From Gammaproteobacteria bacterium (lineage in GTDB: Bacteria > Pseudomonadota > Gammaproteobacteria > Pseudomonadales > Pseudomonadaceae), in the NCBI GenBank assembly GCA_018827205.1, contig JAHJXZ010000028.1:1-57554 (forward strand): a stretch of DNA of 57,554 bases, written 5' to 3'. Below are positions 12,491 through 21,176 of this stretch, in pieces. The number at the start of each line of letters is the position of its first letter. Within the stretch, counting starts at the first letter, position 1. The notes under the pieces were generated by a model, which searched no databases, was not told the DNA's origin, and worked only from the letters and a program-made list of their open reading frames with translations. A program made the translations under genes and the position numbers.

Positions 12491-12549
12491 GGTGCGGGCC
12501 CTGCGTGGGGGGCAGTCAGATGATTTCAAGCATAACTAGGAGGCCAAAC

Positions 12550-13824
12550 ATGGCTGACAAAAAAGCGCAGTTGATCATCGAGGGCGCAGCCCCCGTCGAG
12601 CTGCCCATTTTAACCGGCACCGTTGGTCCCGATGTAATTGACGTGCGGGGCTTAACCGCCACGGGCCGTTTCACATTTGATCCTGGCTTTATGTCCACCG
12701 CCTCGTGCGAGTCGAAGATCACCTATATCGACGGCGATCAGGGCATCCTGCTGCACCGCGGCTACCCCATTGAACAGCTGGCAGAGCAATCCGATTACCT
12801 GGAAACCTGCTATCTGCTGCTGAACGGCGAACTGCCGAACGCAGAAGAGAAAGCCAAGTTCGTCAGCACCATCAAGAACCACACCATGGTTCACGAGCAA
12901 CTGAAGACCTTCTTCAACGGCTTCCGCCGTGACGCTCACCCGATGGCCATTATGTGCGGTGTAGTAGGCGCGCTTTCAGCCTTCTATCACGACTCCCTGG
13001 ACATCAAGAACCCGCATCACCGCGAAGTTTCGGCCATGCGCCTGATCGCCAAGATGCCAACCATCGCGGCCATGACCTATAAGTACTCCATGGGTCAACC
13101 GATGATGTATCCGCGTAACGACCTGAACTACGCGGAAAACTTCCTGCACATGATGTTCAACACCCCGTGCGAGATCAAACCGATCAGCCCGGTACTGGCC
13201 AAGGCTATGGATAAGATCTTTATCCTGCACGCCGACCATGAGCAAAATGCCTCGACGTCCACCGTCCGCCTGGCAGGTTCTTCGGGCGCCAACCCGTTTG
13301 CCTGTATCGCGGCAGGTATTGCTGCCCTCTGGGGCCCGGCGCATGGCGGCGCTAACGAAGCTGTTTTGGCCATGCTTGACGAGATTGGCAGTGTCGACAA
13401 TATCGACACCTTTATCGCCAAGGCTAAAGACAAGGACGATCCGTTCAAACTCATGGGCTTCGGTCACCGCGTTTACAAAAATCGTGACCCGCGCGCCACC
13501 GTAATGAAGCAGACCTGCGACGAAGTACTGAAAGAACTGGGTATCACCAACGATCCGCAGCTGGCACTGGCCATGCGATTGGAAGAGATCGCCCTGACCG
13601 ATCCGTACTTCAAAGAGCGCAATCTGTACCCGAACGTCGACTTCTACTCGGGCATCATCCTCAAGGCTATCGGCATTCCGACCAGCATGTTCACCGTGAT
13701 CTTCGCCCTGGCGCGGACCGTCGGCTGGATCTCGCACTGGAAAGAAATGCTCTCCAGCCCGTACAAGATTGGCCGTCCACGCCAGCTGTACACCGGCTAC
13801 ACGCAGCGCGACATGAAGAAGTAA
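12550..13824 (+). CDS. gltA: Citrate synthase (type II, hexameric)
   Basis: Condenses acetyl-CoA and oxaloacetate to citrate, the entry step of the TCA cycle. It is 424 aa, starting [12 protein letters not shown], with the catalytic histidines in [11 protein letters not shown] and [13 protein letters not shown] and the catalytic aspartate in PNVDFYSG. The ATG at 12550 is preferred over an in-frame ATG 30 bases upstream because AGGAGG (12539-12544) is correctly spaced for it. It is a single gene between its own promoter and a strong bidirectional terminator, and divergent from sdhC. Confidence 0.98.
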   Translation: MADKKAQLIIEGAAPVELPILTGTVGPDVIDVRGLTATGRFTFDPGFMSTASCESKITYIDGDQGILLHRGYPIEQLAEQSDYLETCYLLLNGELPNAEEKAKFVSTIKNHTMVHEQLKTFFNGFRRDAHPMAIMCGVVGALSAFYHDSLDIKNPHHREVSAMRLIAKMPTIAAMTYKYSMGQPMMYPRNDLNYAENFLHMMFNTPCEIKPISPVLAKAMDKIFILHADHEQNASTSTVRLAGSSGANPFACIAAGIAALWGPAHGGANEAVLAMLDEIGSVDNIDTFIAKAKDKDDPFKLMGFGHRVYKNRDPRATVMKQTCDEVLKELGITNDPQLALAMRLEEIALTDPYFKERNLYPNVDFYSGIILKAIGIPTSMFTVIFALARTVGWISHWKEMLSSPYKIGRPRQLYTGYTQRDMKK

Positions 13825-13841
13825 TTCAGTTCTCGCCGCAC

Positions 13842-13872
13842 AAAAAAGGCTGCCCTTGGGCAGCCTTTTTTA
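13842..13872. terminator. Bidirectional terminator between gltA and START gene
   Basis: AAAAAAGGCTGCCC-TT-GGGCAGCCTTTTTTA is symmetric, with T tracts on both strands. It sits between the convergent ends of gltA (plus) and the START-domain gene (minus), whose TAA lies inside it. Confidence 0.9.
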
Positions 13873-14487
13873 TTGGGCTGAATAAGGTTGTTCAGCCAAC
13901 TGACGCAGCCCTTGTAAGGTATTGAACGGTGCATCCACGACAAAGCTGTTGGCCAACCAGGCCGGCACACTGCCGCCAGGCTCGGAATGCACCTGATAGA
14001 CCACTTCGATTTCGTCCTCGCGCGGCGTAAGGCTCCAGAAGCCTTCCACCTTACTGACCCGCACAAAGCCCTGCTGCAACGGCAAATAATCAGCAACGCC
14101 ATGCAAGGTGCGGGTTACGCTACCATCGGCATCACGCGTGGTAGTCACCTGCAGGATCGAATCACGCGCCTGCACCGGCCAAGGCGTATGAAAACGGCTG
14201 TAGGCCCAACTCAGATCGCCGTCATGTTTGAGCAGCTTCTGCTCGCTGCAGGCATGAATCCAGGCACATGCCGCACTCACATCATCCTGTAAGGCCAAAA
14301 GCCTAGGCATTGTCACCCGCATGCGCGTAACCCCACGAAATGCCTGAAAACTTGAACCAGGAATCTGCTGCAAATAGACCTGGATTCCCGCCTCATCCTT
14401 GACCAGACGCCATTGTGCCGCCTGCGCGCCACTCATCGCCAATAATGCAGCAACCCCCAAGAACAGCCGTGTAAACCGCTCCATCAT
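13870..14487 (-). CDS. START domain-containing secreted protein
   Basis: A 205-residue protein with a clear signal peptide (MERFTRLFLGVAALLAMSGAQAA in effect, cleaved near residue 24) followed by a START/Bet v1-like lipid-binding fold. Conserved features are WRLVKDEAGIQVY at the start, ARDSILQ in the middle and VYQVHSEPGGSVPAWLAN near the end. Periplasmic location is inferred and the ligand is unknown. Two adjacent ATG codons begin the frame. It sits convergent to gltA, as in P. aeruginosa. Confidence 0.85.
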   Translation of the reverse strand: MMERFTRLFLGVAALLAMSGAQAAQWRLVKDEAGIQVYLQQIPGSSFQAFRGVTRMRVTMPRLLALQDDVSAACAWIHACSEQKLLKHDGDLSWAYSRFHTPWPVQARDSILQVTTTRDADGSVTRTLHGVADYLPLQQGFVRVSKVEGFWSLTPREDEIEVVYQVHSEPGGSVPAWLANSFVVDAPFNTLQGLRQLAEQPYSAQ

Positions 14488-14520
14488 GCCTCCGGCAGTC
14501 GATAACCTTACCCCACAGTA

Positions 14521-14781
14521 TCAGACTGCAACTGCCGTGCTCTGCTCCAGCCAACCAATCAACTGCAGGGCCTCTGCGGTATTGCTGCCACACACATACT
14601 CGGCGGCATGAAACGCCGAACATACCGCAGGCCGCTCAGGCTGGCCGAAAATCAGGCAGTAGTTATTCGCATCCAGCTGCACGCAGCGCACACCCGCCGG
14701 CTTGCCATCGGGCATACCAGGAATGGGAGAACTTATCGAGGGGGCAATGCAGCAGGCGCCGCAGCCGGCACGGCAATTCAT
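14521..14781 (-). CDS. YkgJ-family cysteine cluster protein
   Basis: A short protein (86 aa) with the N-terminal cluster MNCRAGCGACC and further cysteines in VRCVQL, YCLIFG, AVCSAFH and YVCGS. This is the pattern of the YkgJ/DUF (zinc- or iron-cluster chelating) family. The biochemical role is unknown; metal binding is inferred from cysteine spacing. It lies 33 bases upstream of the START-domain gene on the same strand and is probably co-transcribed. Confidence 0.85.
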   Translation of the reverse strand: MNCRAGCGACCIAPSISSPIPGMPDGKPAGVRCVQLDANNYCLIFGQPERPAVCSAFHAAEYVCGSNTAEALQLIGWLEQSTAVAV

Positions 14782-14844
14782 GGCAGGAGAACCTCAGACA
14801 CAACAGCACGGGGCACAGGCCGACGATTCTACGTGGACGCAGAC

Positions 14845-14865
14845 CACTTGGCAGCCAGCCAAGTG
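14845..14865 (-). terminator. Hairpin after histidine kinase gene
   Basis: CACTTGGC-AGCCA-GCCAAGTG is a perfect eight-base stem starting six bases after the kinase stop codon (14871). No T tract follows, so it is a possible 3'-end structure rather than a sure terminator. Confidence 0.4.
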
Positions 14866-14870
14866 CAGAT

Positions 14871-16766
14871 TCAGGCGAGCGGTAGGCGCAGGCGAAACTG
14901 CGTGCCCTGCCCCGGCGCGCTGCACACCTGCAGTTCAGCGCCGAGAATATCCACGGCCAACTGATGGGTGATATGCAGACCAAGCCCGGTACCGCCACGC
15001 CCGCGTCGCGTGGTAAAGAAGGGATCGAAGATCTTCCCCAGCACCTCCTCGCTCATGCCGTCGCCGTTATCGCTGACTTCAATTACGCACTCGTGGCGCA
15101 CGTCATCGTGCTCAACCCGCACCGTGACCTCGCCGTTCATGCCCGAGTCGAAGGCATGGATCAACGCATTGTCGATCAGGTTCTGCAGAATCTGCCCCAA
15201 GGGCCCCGGATAACTGTCTAGCATCAAACTCTGCGGTAACTCCAGCTGTACCCGGTGGTTTGACTGCTTGAGTTTGGGAGTAAATAGCAGCATGACCTCG
15301 CCCACCAGCTCAACCAGATCAAAGCGCCGCCGCTCGGTACTCGCGCGGTCGCTGGCCAGCTGTTTGAAAGCCCGAGTGAGCTGCGCCATACGCGTCAAGC
15401 TTTTAAGGATGATTGCCAGGCCTTCATCATTGCGCTGTAAAAAGCGCTCCAGCGCCGAACGCTGCAGCCCTTCATCAAGGCTTTTCTGCAGACTCTGGTT
15501 GCCTTTATCGAGGGTTGATGCGGCCATGCTGGCGGCACCAATCGGCGTATTCAATTCATGTGCCACGCCAGCAACCAGGGTACCCAGCGAGGACAGCTTT
15601 TCCGCCTGAATCAAGGCGCCGCGCGCGCGCTGCAACTGTTCCACCGTGTCACGCAGATCAGTATTGCTCTGCTGCAACGCTTGGCTGCTGACTTCCAGCG
15701 CCTCGCGCACCTGGTTGCGCTCGAACTCTGACAGTCCTAAGCGCAGCACCACAATCAACCCCAATGGCAACATCACACAAGCACTCAATAGCACTTGCCA
15801 GAGCACCTCTACGCGCAAAACCTGCACTTGCTCACTCGGTAAACGCGAGACTAATAGCCACTGTTCGCTTGTATCCAGGCTCTTATCCGCGCGCTGATAG
15901 GGGTCAAAATGGCTGAACGCCCAGTAAGCTGAATGATTACTAAACACGCCACTGTTCTGCACCTTCATGCGTTGCCAACTGGTCGGGTAGCGACTGGCTA
16001 ATGTTGCATCAACCTTACCCAGCATAAAGCCCCAGGCATCCTGCGGGTCGACTGCGAGCATCCAGTAACCCTCATGGTCAACCAGGGTAAGGTTGCCGCC
16101 ATAACTGGCAGAAACCTGACTAAGGCGCTGCAACAACGCCTGGCCGCGGTAATTCAGCACCAGAATGCCACGCCGCTTGCCCGCTTCATCGAATACCGGC
16201 GCAGCACTGCGCAAGGTCGGTTTAAAAGGCTGTTCGACTGCCCCATATTCTTTATTGAGATCAAATCGCGAAAGATAGAACGAGCCCTTCCCTAGACTCA
16301 TGGCTTCAACAAAATAGTAATAATTCGCCTTGTTCTGTAGCTGCGCGTGCCCACGCAAAACTGGCCCACCATCCAGCCAGTCAATTCGGACCTGCTCCAT
16401 TCCATTTTCATCCAGCCAACGAATCTGCTCGTACAATTCAGTACTGCGTGCAAACTCGATAAACAGCTGACCCAAGGCATCTCTATTGTCCGCACTGGCG
16501 TCGGCAAGGACCTCAGCCAACAATGGCTGACGGATGAGAAACTGAAGATTGCCGCGCAACGTTGCCAAGTGCCGGTTGAGTACCCCGTTCCCCTCACTCA
16601 AACTGTTTTGCTGGTCACGCAGCAACGGGGCCAACTTGGCATCCAGCAATCGCTCGTGAAGCAATACCATCAACAGCAAAACAAGCAACGTCCAGGGTAG
16701 AAACAACAACAGCAAGTTGCGTCTGACCGGAGCGCTGAACAACCGTTCTTGCCAGTTTTCGCGCAT
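14871..16766 (-). CDS. Membrane sensor histidine kinase
   Basis: A 631-residue kinase. Transmembrane helix 1 spans about 17-36, a large periplasmic sensor region (dCache-like by size and layout) covers about 40-315, and helix 2 about 320-345. A coiled coil then leads to the dimerisation domain with the phospho-acceptor in AGVAHELNTPIG near residue 402. The catalytic domain has LIDNALIHAF, VSDNGDGM and GRGGTGLGLHI. There is no receiver domain of its own. The ATG at 16766 overlaps the stop of the upstream response-regulator gene (TGATG), so the two are coupled partners. The sensed ligand is unknown. Confidence 0.92.
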   Translation of the reverse strand: MRENWQERLFSAPVRRNLLLLFLPWTLLVLLLMVLLHERLLDAKLAPLLRDQQNSLSEGNGVLNRHLATLRGNLQFLIRQPLLAEVLADASADNRDALGQLFIEFARSTELYEQIRWLDENGMEQVRIDWLDGGPVLRGHAQLQNKANYYYFVEAMSLGKGSFYLSRFDLNKEYGAVEQPFKPTLRSAAPVFDEAGKRRGILVLNYRGQALLQRLSQVSASYGGNLTLVDHEGYWMLAVDPQDAWGFMLGKVDATLASRYPTSWQRMKVQNSGVFSNHSAYWAFSHFDPYQRADKSLDTSEQWLLVSRLPSEQVQVLRVEVLWQVLLSACVMLPLGLIVVLRLGLSEFERNQVREALEVSSQALQQSNTDLRDTVEQLQRARGALIQAEKLSSLGTLVAGVAHELNTPIGAASMAASTLDKGNQSLQKSLDEGLQRSALERFLQRNDEGLAIILKSLTRMAQLTRAFKQLASDRASTERRRFDLVELVGEVMLLFTPKLKQSNHRVQLELPQSLMLDSYPGPLGQILQNLIDNALIHAFDSGMNGEVTVRVEHDDVRHECVIEVSDNGDGMSEEVLGKIFDPFFTTRRGRGGTGLGLHITHQLAVDILGAELQVCSAPGQGTQFRLRLPLA

Positions 16767-18979
16767 CACCCCTGACGTCCCGACCAACCATCCAGCCACT
16801 GCAGCAGCTCTGCGCAGGCCATCGGCCTGGCAAACAGGTAGCCCTGCGCCTGCCGACAGCCATGAGCGAGAATCCAGTCGGCTTGCTGCTGCGTTTCGAC
16901 GCCCTCGGCAATAACCTGCATACCAACCCGTGCAGCAATCTGGATCACTGCCTCGGCGATCATCTGCTGGTCGCTGATTTCGCCGATTTCAAGAACAAAA
17001 CTGCGGTCGATTTTCAGCCGATCTGCCGGCAGCAAACGCAGGTAGCTAAGCGATGAGAAACCGGTGCCAAAATCGTCGATGGCCACCTCCACGCCTATGG
17101 CGCGAAGCGCACGCAGCTTTTCACATACGCTATCGAAATTGCGCATAGCCACCGATTCGGTAATTTCTACCTCAATCTGCTCGGGTGCGACCCCAGACGC
17201 TTGCAAGTGCGAATTGAACCGCTCGATAAAGTCATGCTGCAGCAACTGCGGTGCGGAGACGTTGACCGCAACGCGGATCTGCGAATAACCGGCATCGGCC
17301 AGCTGTTTCGCTGCCTGAAGGGCCAAACGCATCAGCAGATCGCCCAGCGGCAGGATGTAACCAGTGGCCTCGGCCAGGGGAATAAAACTCAGCGGAGGGA
17401 CCATCTTGCCGTCAGCCTTGCGCCAGCGCGCCAAGGCTTCCACACCGATAACACGGCGGGTTTGCATATCGATCTGCGGCTGCAACTCGACGCTGATCTG
17501 ACCCGCATCCACTGCATCGCGCAGGGCCAGCAACATACGGTAGGACTCAGCATGCGCACCTTGTAGGCGCGGGTCATACACCCCGTGCTGATCATGCCCC
17601 AGGCGCTTGGCCTGCTTCAGAGTCAGCAGAGCATCCTGCAACGCCACGCTGGCGCTGCCGGTAAAGTCGGCCAAGTGCATGGTCACGCTGCTCAGGCTGT
17701 GTACCTGGCCCAGCTCATAAGGCCGCTTATGCCGGCGAAACAAAGCTACGACTTTTGCGGCACTCACCTGCGCTTGCGGACCGAGGATGGCAAACAGATC
17801 ATCACGCACCCGGGCAATCAGCACCTCATGGGTGAAGGCGTCGCGCAGCTTCTTCGCCACCAGGCCAAGAATAAAGTCGCCATAACCGGTGCCAAAGGCG
17901 GTATTGGCACCGGAAAAATTGTCGATATCGATAAGCACCAACACGCGCTGGTCCTTGGCCTCGGATTTCAGCGTCATGTCCAGCATGCGAATCAGTGCAT
18001 TGCGGTTGGGGATTTTTAACAGATCATCTTGGTAGGCCATCTCCTCCAGACGGCTGAACAGCGCGACGTTATATAAACCCCGACTGATACTGGCGCTGAA
18101 CACCTTGAGCAACTCCAGCTCGGTGTCATCCAGCGCCCGCGCGCTGTCGATGTAACAGGCGTAGTCAGAGCCTGCCTGAAAGCGCGGAAAGAACAATACC
18201 GTGCAATCGCTCAGACGCAGGGTCTGCTGCGCTTGCAGGCATTGCCGAACAGCCGCCGCGACCTGCGGCTGCAGCGCGTCCAGGTTGCCGTCGATGCAAT
18301 CAAAAAAACGCCCGCTGGCGCTGACAATCCGTGCCTTCGGTTCGGCCGTAGCGCTCCCTTCATCGGCGCGCACGCAAACAATGCCCTCGGTCTGCAGATC
18401 AAGCAGCGAGGTTATTTCCGACAGAATCTTGGTCGATAGCTCACGGGTATTCTTTGAGCAAAACAACGCGTTGCTCGACTCGACGATCATCTGCAAGCCA
18501 CGCCGGGCGGTGGCTACAGCCCTGAGCTGGGCATAACCGCGCACCGCCGCAGTGAGTACGGTGAGCAAACGCTCAGCGCTGAGTTCACTCTTGGTCCAAT
18601 AGTCATTGATGTCGTAATCACGCATCACTTCATGGGCCGGTGCCAGGCCAGGCTCGCCGGTCAGCATCACCACGCGGGTTTCGCGATTGCCGATCACCTC
18701 GCGCAACGCCTTGATCAGGCGCAGGCCGGCGTCTTCGGTCTCCATTACCACATCGAGCAACACCAGGGCGATGTCATGGTGCTTAGCCAGCAGCATCGAG
18801 GCTTCACGGCAGCTGAAGGCCTGAATCAGCTCAATGCGCCCACCCAGCAGCTCCAACTCGCTCAGGGCGAAGGCGGTGGCGCGCTGGAAGTCGGCATCAT
18901 CATCAACGGCCAGAACGCGCCAAACGGGCTGGCTGGTAATGCTGGGGAGGTCGTCGCGGAATGCAAATTGATCATCCAT
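16766..18979 (-). CDS. Response regulator with DUF3369, degenerate GGDEF and EAL domains
   Basis: A 737-residue c-di-GMP signalling protein. The receiver domain (about 20-145) has the acidic pocket VDDDAD and phospho-acceptor D76 in LLDVVM, and lysine K130. A DUF3369 sensory domain follows (about 160-310). The GGDEF domain (about 315-480) has RVRDDLF in place of the GGDEF signature, so cyclase activity is unlikely. The EAL domain (about 495-735) keeps EALARW, VNVSAPQL, EITES, DDFGTGFSS, LKIDRSF, AEGVET and QGYLFARP. An active phosphodiesterase controlled by the partner kinase is therefore inferred. Confidence 0.93.
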   Translation of the reverse strand: MDDQFAFRDDLPSITSQPVWRVLAVDDDADFQRATAFALSELELLGGRIELIQAFSCREASMLLAKHHDIALVLLDVVMETEDAGLRLIKALREVIGNRETRVVMLTGEPGLAPAHEVMRDYDINDYWTKSELSAERLLTVLTAAVRGYAQLRAVATARRGLQMIVESSNALFCSKNTRELSTKILSEITSLLDLQTEGIVCVRADEGSATAEPKARIVSASGRFFDCIDGNLDALQPQVAAAVRQCLQAQQTLRLSDCTVLFFPRFQAGSDYACYIDSARALDDTELELLKVFSASISRGLYNVALFSRLEEMAYQDDLLKIPNRNALIRMLDMTLKSEAKDQRVLVLIDIDNFSGANTAFGTGYGDFILGLVAKKLRDAFTHEVLIARVRDDLFAILGPQAQVSAAKVVALFRRHKRPYELGQVHSLSSVTMHLADFTGSASVALQDALLTLKQAKRLGHDQHGVYDPRLQGAHAESYRMLLALRDAVDAGQISVELQPQIDMQTRRVIGVEALARWRKADGKMVPPLSFIPLAEATGYILPLGDLLMRLALQAAKQLADAGYSQIRVAVNVSAPQLLQHDFIERFNSHLQASGVAPEQIEVEITESVAMRNFDSVCEKLRALRAIGVEVAIDDFGTGFSSLSYLRLLPADRLKIDRSFVLEIGEISDQQMIAEAVIQIAARVGMQVIAEGVETQQQADWILAHGCRQAQGYLFARPMACAELLQWLDGWSGRQG

Positions 18980-19041
18980 GAACAGTGCCCGTATGCCTGG
19001 GAAAGAGAGAACAGCGCCGAATCCAGACTGGCGTTGAATCC

Positions 19042-19069
19042 AGTATAGACGGCTGTTCTCAGCTGCCAG
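19042..19069 (-). promoter_or_regulatory. Candidate promoter for the EAL-kinase pair
   Basis: On the minus strand CTGGCA (19069-19064), a 16-base spacer and TATACT (19047-19042), about 65 bases upstream of the EAL gene ATG. The -10 hexamer is good and the -35 is weak. It also overlaps the 3' end region of the dehydrogenase gene row. Confidence 0.4.
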
Positions 19070-19084
19070 GCGATCACATACGGT

Positions 19085-19954
19085 TTAGCGCTTGCGCAGA
19101 CGGGCAAACAGGCTGGAAGTGTCCCAACGACTGCCGCCCATGCCCTGCACATCGGCATAAAACTGATCGACCAGCGCGGTTACCGGCAACTGCGCGCCAT
19201 TGCTGCGTGCCTCGGCCAGCAGAATCGACAGGTCCTTGCGCATCCAGTCCACGGCAAAGCCGTGCTCGAACTCGCCAGCCAACATGGTTTTATGGCGATT
19301 TTCCAGCTGCCAGGACTGCGCCGCCCCCTTGCTGATCACCTCCATCGCGCCATGCGCGTCGAGCCCCGCGCACTCAGCGAAATGCAGCGCCTCGGACAAG
19401 CCCTGCACCAGCCCGGCGATGCAGATCTGATTGACCATCTTGGTCAGCTGACCGCTGCCCGCCTCGCCCATCAGTCGGGCCATACGTGCATAAGCCTGAA
19501 TGATCGGCTCGGCTTTCGCGTAGGTCGCTGCCTCACCACCGACCATGATGGTCAGCGCGCCGTTCTGCGCCCCTGCCTGACCGCCAGATACAGGCGCATC
19601 GAGAAACCCCAGCTGGCGTACGGCTGCCAGTTCGGCCAGTTCGCGGGCTACCTGCGCCGAAGCGGTAGTGTGGTCGACCAACACCGCGCCGGGTTGCATG
19701 CCAGCGAAGGCGCCCTGCTCGCCCAGAACCACACCGCGCAAATCATCGTCATTGCCCACGCAGACCATCACAAACTCAGCGCCCTCGGCCGCTTCACGCG
19801 GTGTTGGCGCGTGGCTGCCTGGGTATTCGCTGGCCCACTGCGCAGCCTTGGCTGCGGTGCGGTTGTACACACACACCTGATGCCCGGCGCGTGCCAGATG
19901 CCCGGCCATCGGGTAACCCATTACACCCAGCCCGATAAACGCCAGCTTTGCCAT
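19085..19954 (-). CDS. NAD(P)-dependent beta-hydroxyacid dehydrogenase (3-hydroxyisobutyrate dehydrogenase-like)
   Basis: A 289-residue member of the 3-HIBADH/tartronate semialdehyde reductase family. The NAD(P) fold is AFIGLGVMGYPMAGHL, the substrate-binding signature DAPVSGGQAGAQNG lies near residue 115, and the catalytic lysine is in KMVNQI. The exact substrate cannot be assigned, since valine catabolism genes are not adjacent. The ATG at 19954 follows AGGTGG at good spacing; a GTG six bases earlier is less likely. Confidence 0.88.
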   Translation of the reverse strand: MAKLAFIGLGVMGYPMAGHLARAGHQVCVYNRTAAKAAQWASEYPGSHAPTPREAAEGAEFVMVCVGNDDDLRGVVLGEQGAFAGMQPGAVLVDHTTASAQVARELAELAAVRQLGFLDAPVSGGQAGAQNGALTIMVGGEAATYAKAEPIIQAYARMARLMGEAGSGQLTKMVNQICIAGLVQGLSEALHFAECAGLDAHGAMEVISKGAAQSWQLENRHKTMLAGEFEHGFAVDWMRKDLSILLAEARSNGAQLPVTALVDQFYADVQGMGGSRWDTSSLFARLRKR

Positions 19955-20071
19955 ATCCACCTCTACCTTCTAGCGCCATTCACAACGCGCTTTTGCTTAA
20001 CTTCACATCCGCACTGCCCAGCAGATGCGAACCCGGCTGCAAGCATGCCCGCCACATGGGGCCAGCGCCAG

Positions 20072-20094
20072 TACAGCCATAGGGCAAAACTGTA
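20072..20094. promoter_or_regulatory. Inverted repeat upstream of exonuclease gene, possible operator
   Basis: TACAG (20072-20076) and CTGTA (20090-20094) face each other inside the larger partial symmetry CCAgTACAG ... CTGTATGG, 75 to 100 bases upstream of the exonuclease ATG. The layout suggests a dimeric regulator site or part of a promoter region shared with the divergent dehydrogenase gene. The regulator is unknown. Confidence 0.25.
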
Positions 20095-20168
20095 TGGATA
20101 GCCTCACCTAGCAGGCTTTACCCAACGCCGAAACTGCTTCCATACTCGCTGCACGCTAAGGAGGGCTT

Positions 20169-20720
20169 ATGCAGCATTGGCTGGTAATCGACCTAGAAGC
20201 CACCACCGAAGAAGGCGGTTGGCCGGTCACAGATATGGAAATCATCGAAATTGGCGCCAGTCTGGTCAACGCTGGCGGCCATGAAATCGAGTACTTCCAA
20301 CGCTTTGTGCGACCCACCCGGCGCCCGCACCTAACCCATTTCTGCCGTCAGCTCACCCAGATCAGCCAGGCCGATGTCGATGCCGCCGCGCCGCTGAGTG
20401 CGGTGTGGGCACAATTCGAACGCTGGCTGCTGGCCCATCAAGCGCAACTGGCGGGCTGGGCCAGCTGGGGCGACTACGACCGCCGTCAGTTTGAACAGGA
20501 ATGGCGCGCCCATGGCCTAGAGAGCTACCTGAGCCAGATCCCGCATATCAACCTGAAAAAACGCTTCGCCGAAGCCCGCCAACTGCCCAGCCCGATTGGC
20601 CTCAAGATGGCGCTGAATCTGGCTGGCTTGCAGTTCCAGGGCCAGCAGCATCGCGCCCTGACCGATGCACGCAATACCGCTCGGCTGCTGCCGCTGGTTT
20701 TGCCTGTGCAAAGCAGATGA
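20169..20720 (+). CDS. DEDDh-family 3'-5' exonuclease
   Basis: A 183-residue exonuclease of the ERI-1/KapD-like group. Metal-binding residues are D8 and E10 in IDLEATT, an aspartate in WGDYDRRQ near residue 101, and the H...D pair in HRALTDARN near the C-terminus, so all DEDDh positions appear present. It probably trims 3' ends of RNA or single-stranded DNA; the substrate is not known. AAGGAGGG precedes the ATG. Confidence 0.9.
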   Translation: MQHWLVIDLEATTEEGGWPVTDMEIIEIGASLVNAGGHEIEYFQRFVRPTRRPHLTHFCRQLTQISQADVDAAAPLSAVWAQFERWLLAHQAQLAGWASWGDYDRRQFEQEWRAHGLESYLSQIPHINLKKRFAEARQLPSPIGLKMALNLAGLQFQGQQHRALTDARNTARLLPLVLPVQSR

Positions 20721-20816
20721 CGAAAAAAAACCGCTTGGGCATACTGGCGGGCCTTTTTCTATGGCCTGTCGCTACTGGTGGCCAGCCTTCTTAATCCCCT
20801 TATCGAGGAACTGCAG

Positions 20817-21098
20817 ATGTTCAAGGTCAATGAATACTTCGACGGCACCGTCAAATCCATCGCCTTCGGCATGGCTGAAGGCCCGGCCACCATTGGCGTG
20901 ATGGCTGCAGGCGAGTATGAATTCGGCACCAACCAGCTGGAAATCATGCATGTGGTCGCCGGTGCCCTGACCGTGAAACTGCCAGGCAGCGACAACTGGG
21001 AAACCTTCACCAGCGGCAGCAAGTTCACCGTACCGGCCGACAGCAAGTTTCAGCTCAAGGTGGCCGCTGATACTGCCTACCTGTGTGAATACCGCTAA
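20817..21098 (+). CDS. ppnP: Pyrimidine/purine nucleoside phosphorylase PpnP
   Basis: A 93-residue single-domain cupin (DUF1255 family) that phosphorolyses nucleosides to base and ribose-1-phosphate. Recognisable segments are [36 protein letters not shown] and [13 protein letters not shown]. The ATG at 20817, behind GAGGA, matches the family start. The frame is open 39 bases further upstream but lacks a better start. It is followed by a strong terminator. Confidence 0.94.
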   Translation: MFKVNEYFDGTVKSIAFGMAEGPATIGVMAAGEYEFGTNQLEIMHVVAGALTVKLPGSDNWETFTSGSKFTVPADSKFQLKVAADTAYLCEYR

Positions 21099-21119
21099 GC
21101 CATAGCCGTGGAGCATGAA

Positions 21120-21147
21120 AGCCGGCCTCAATGGCCGGTTTTTTTAT
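21120..21147 (+). terminator. Terminator after ppnP
   Basis: GCCGGCC-TCAAT-GGCCGG followed by TTTTTTTA, 20 bases after the ppnP stop. It is a strong GC stem with a T7 tract. Confidence 0.92.
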
Positions 21148-21176
21148 TACTGGATAGATAACTCAAAGGAACAGCC

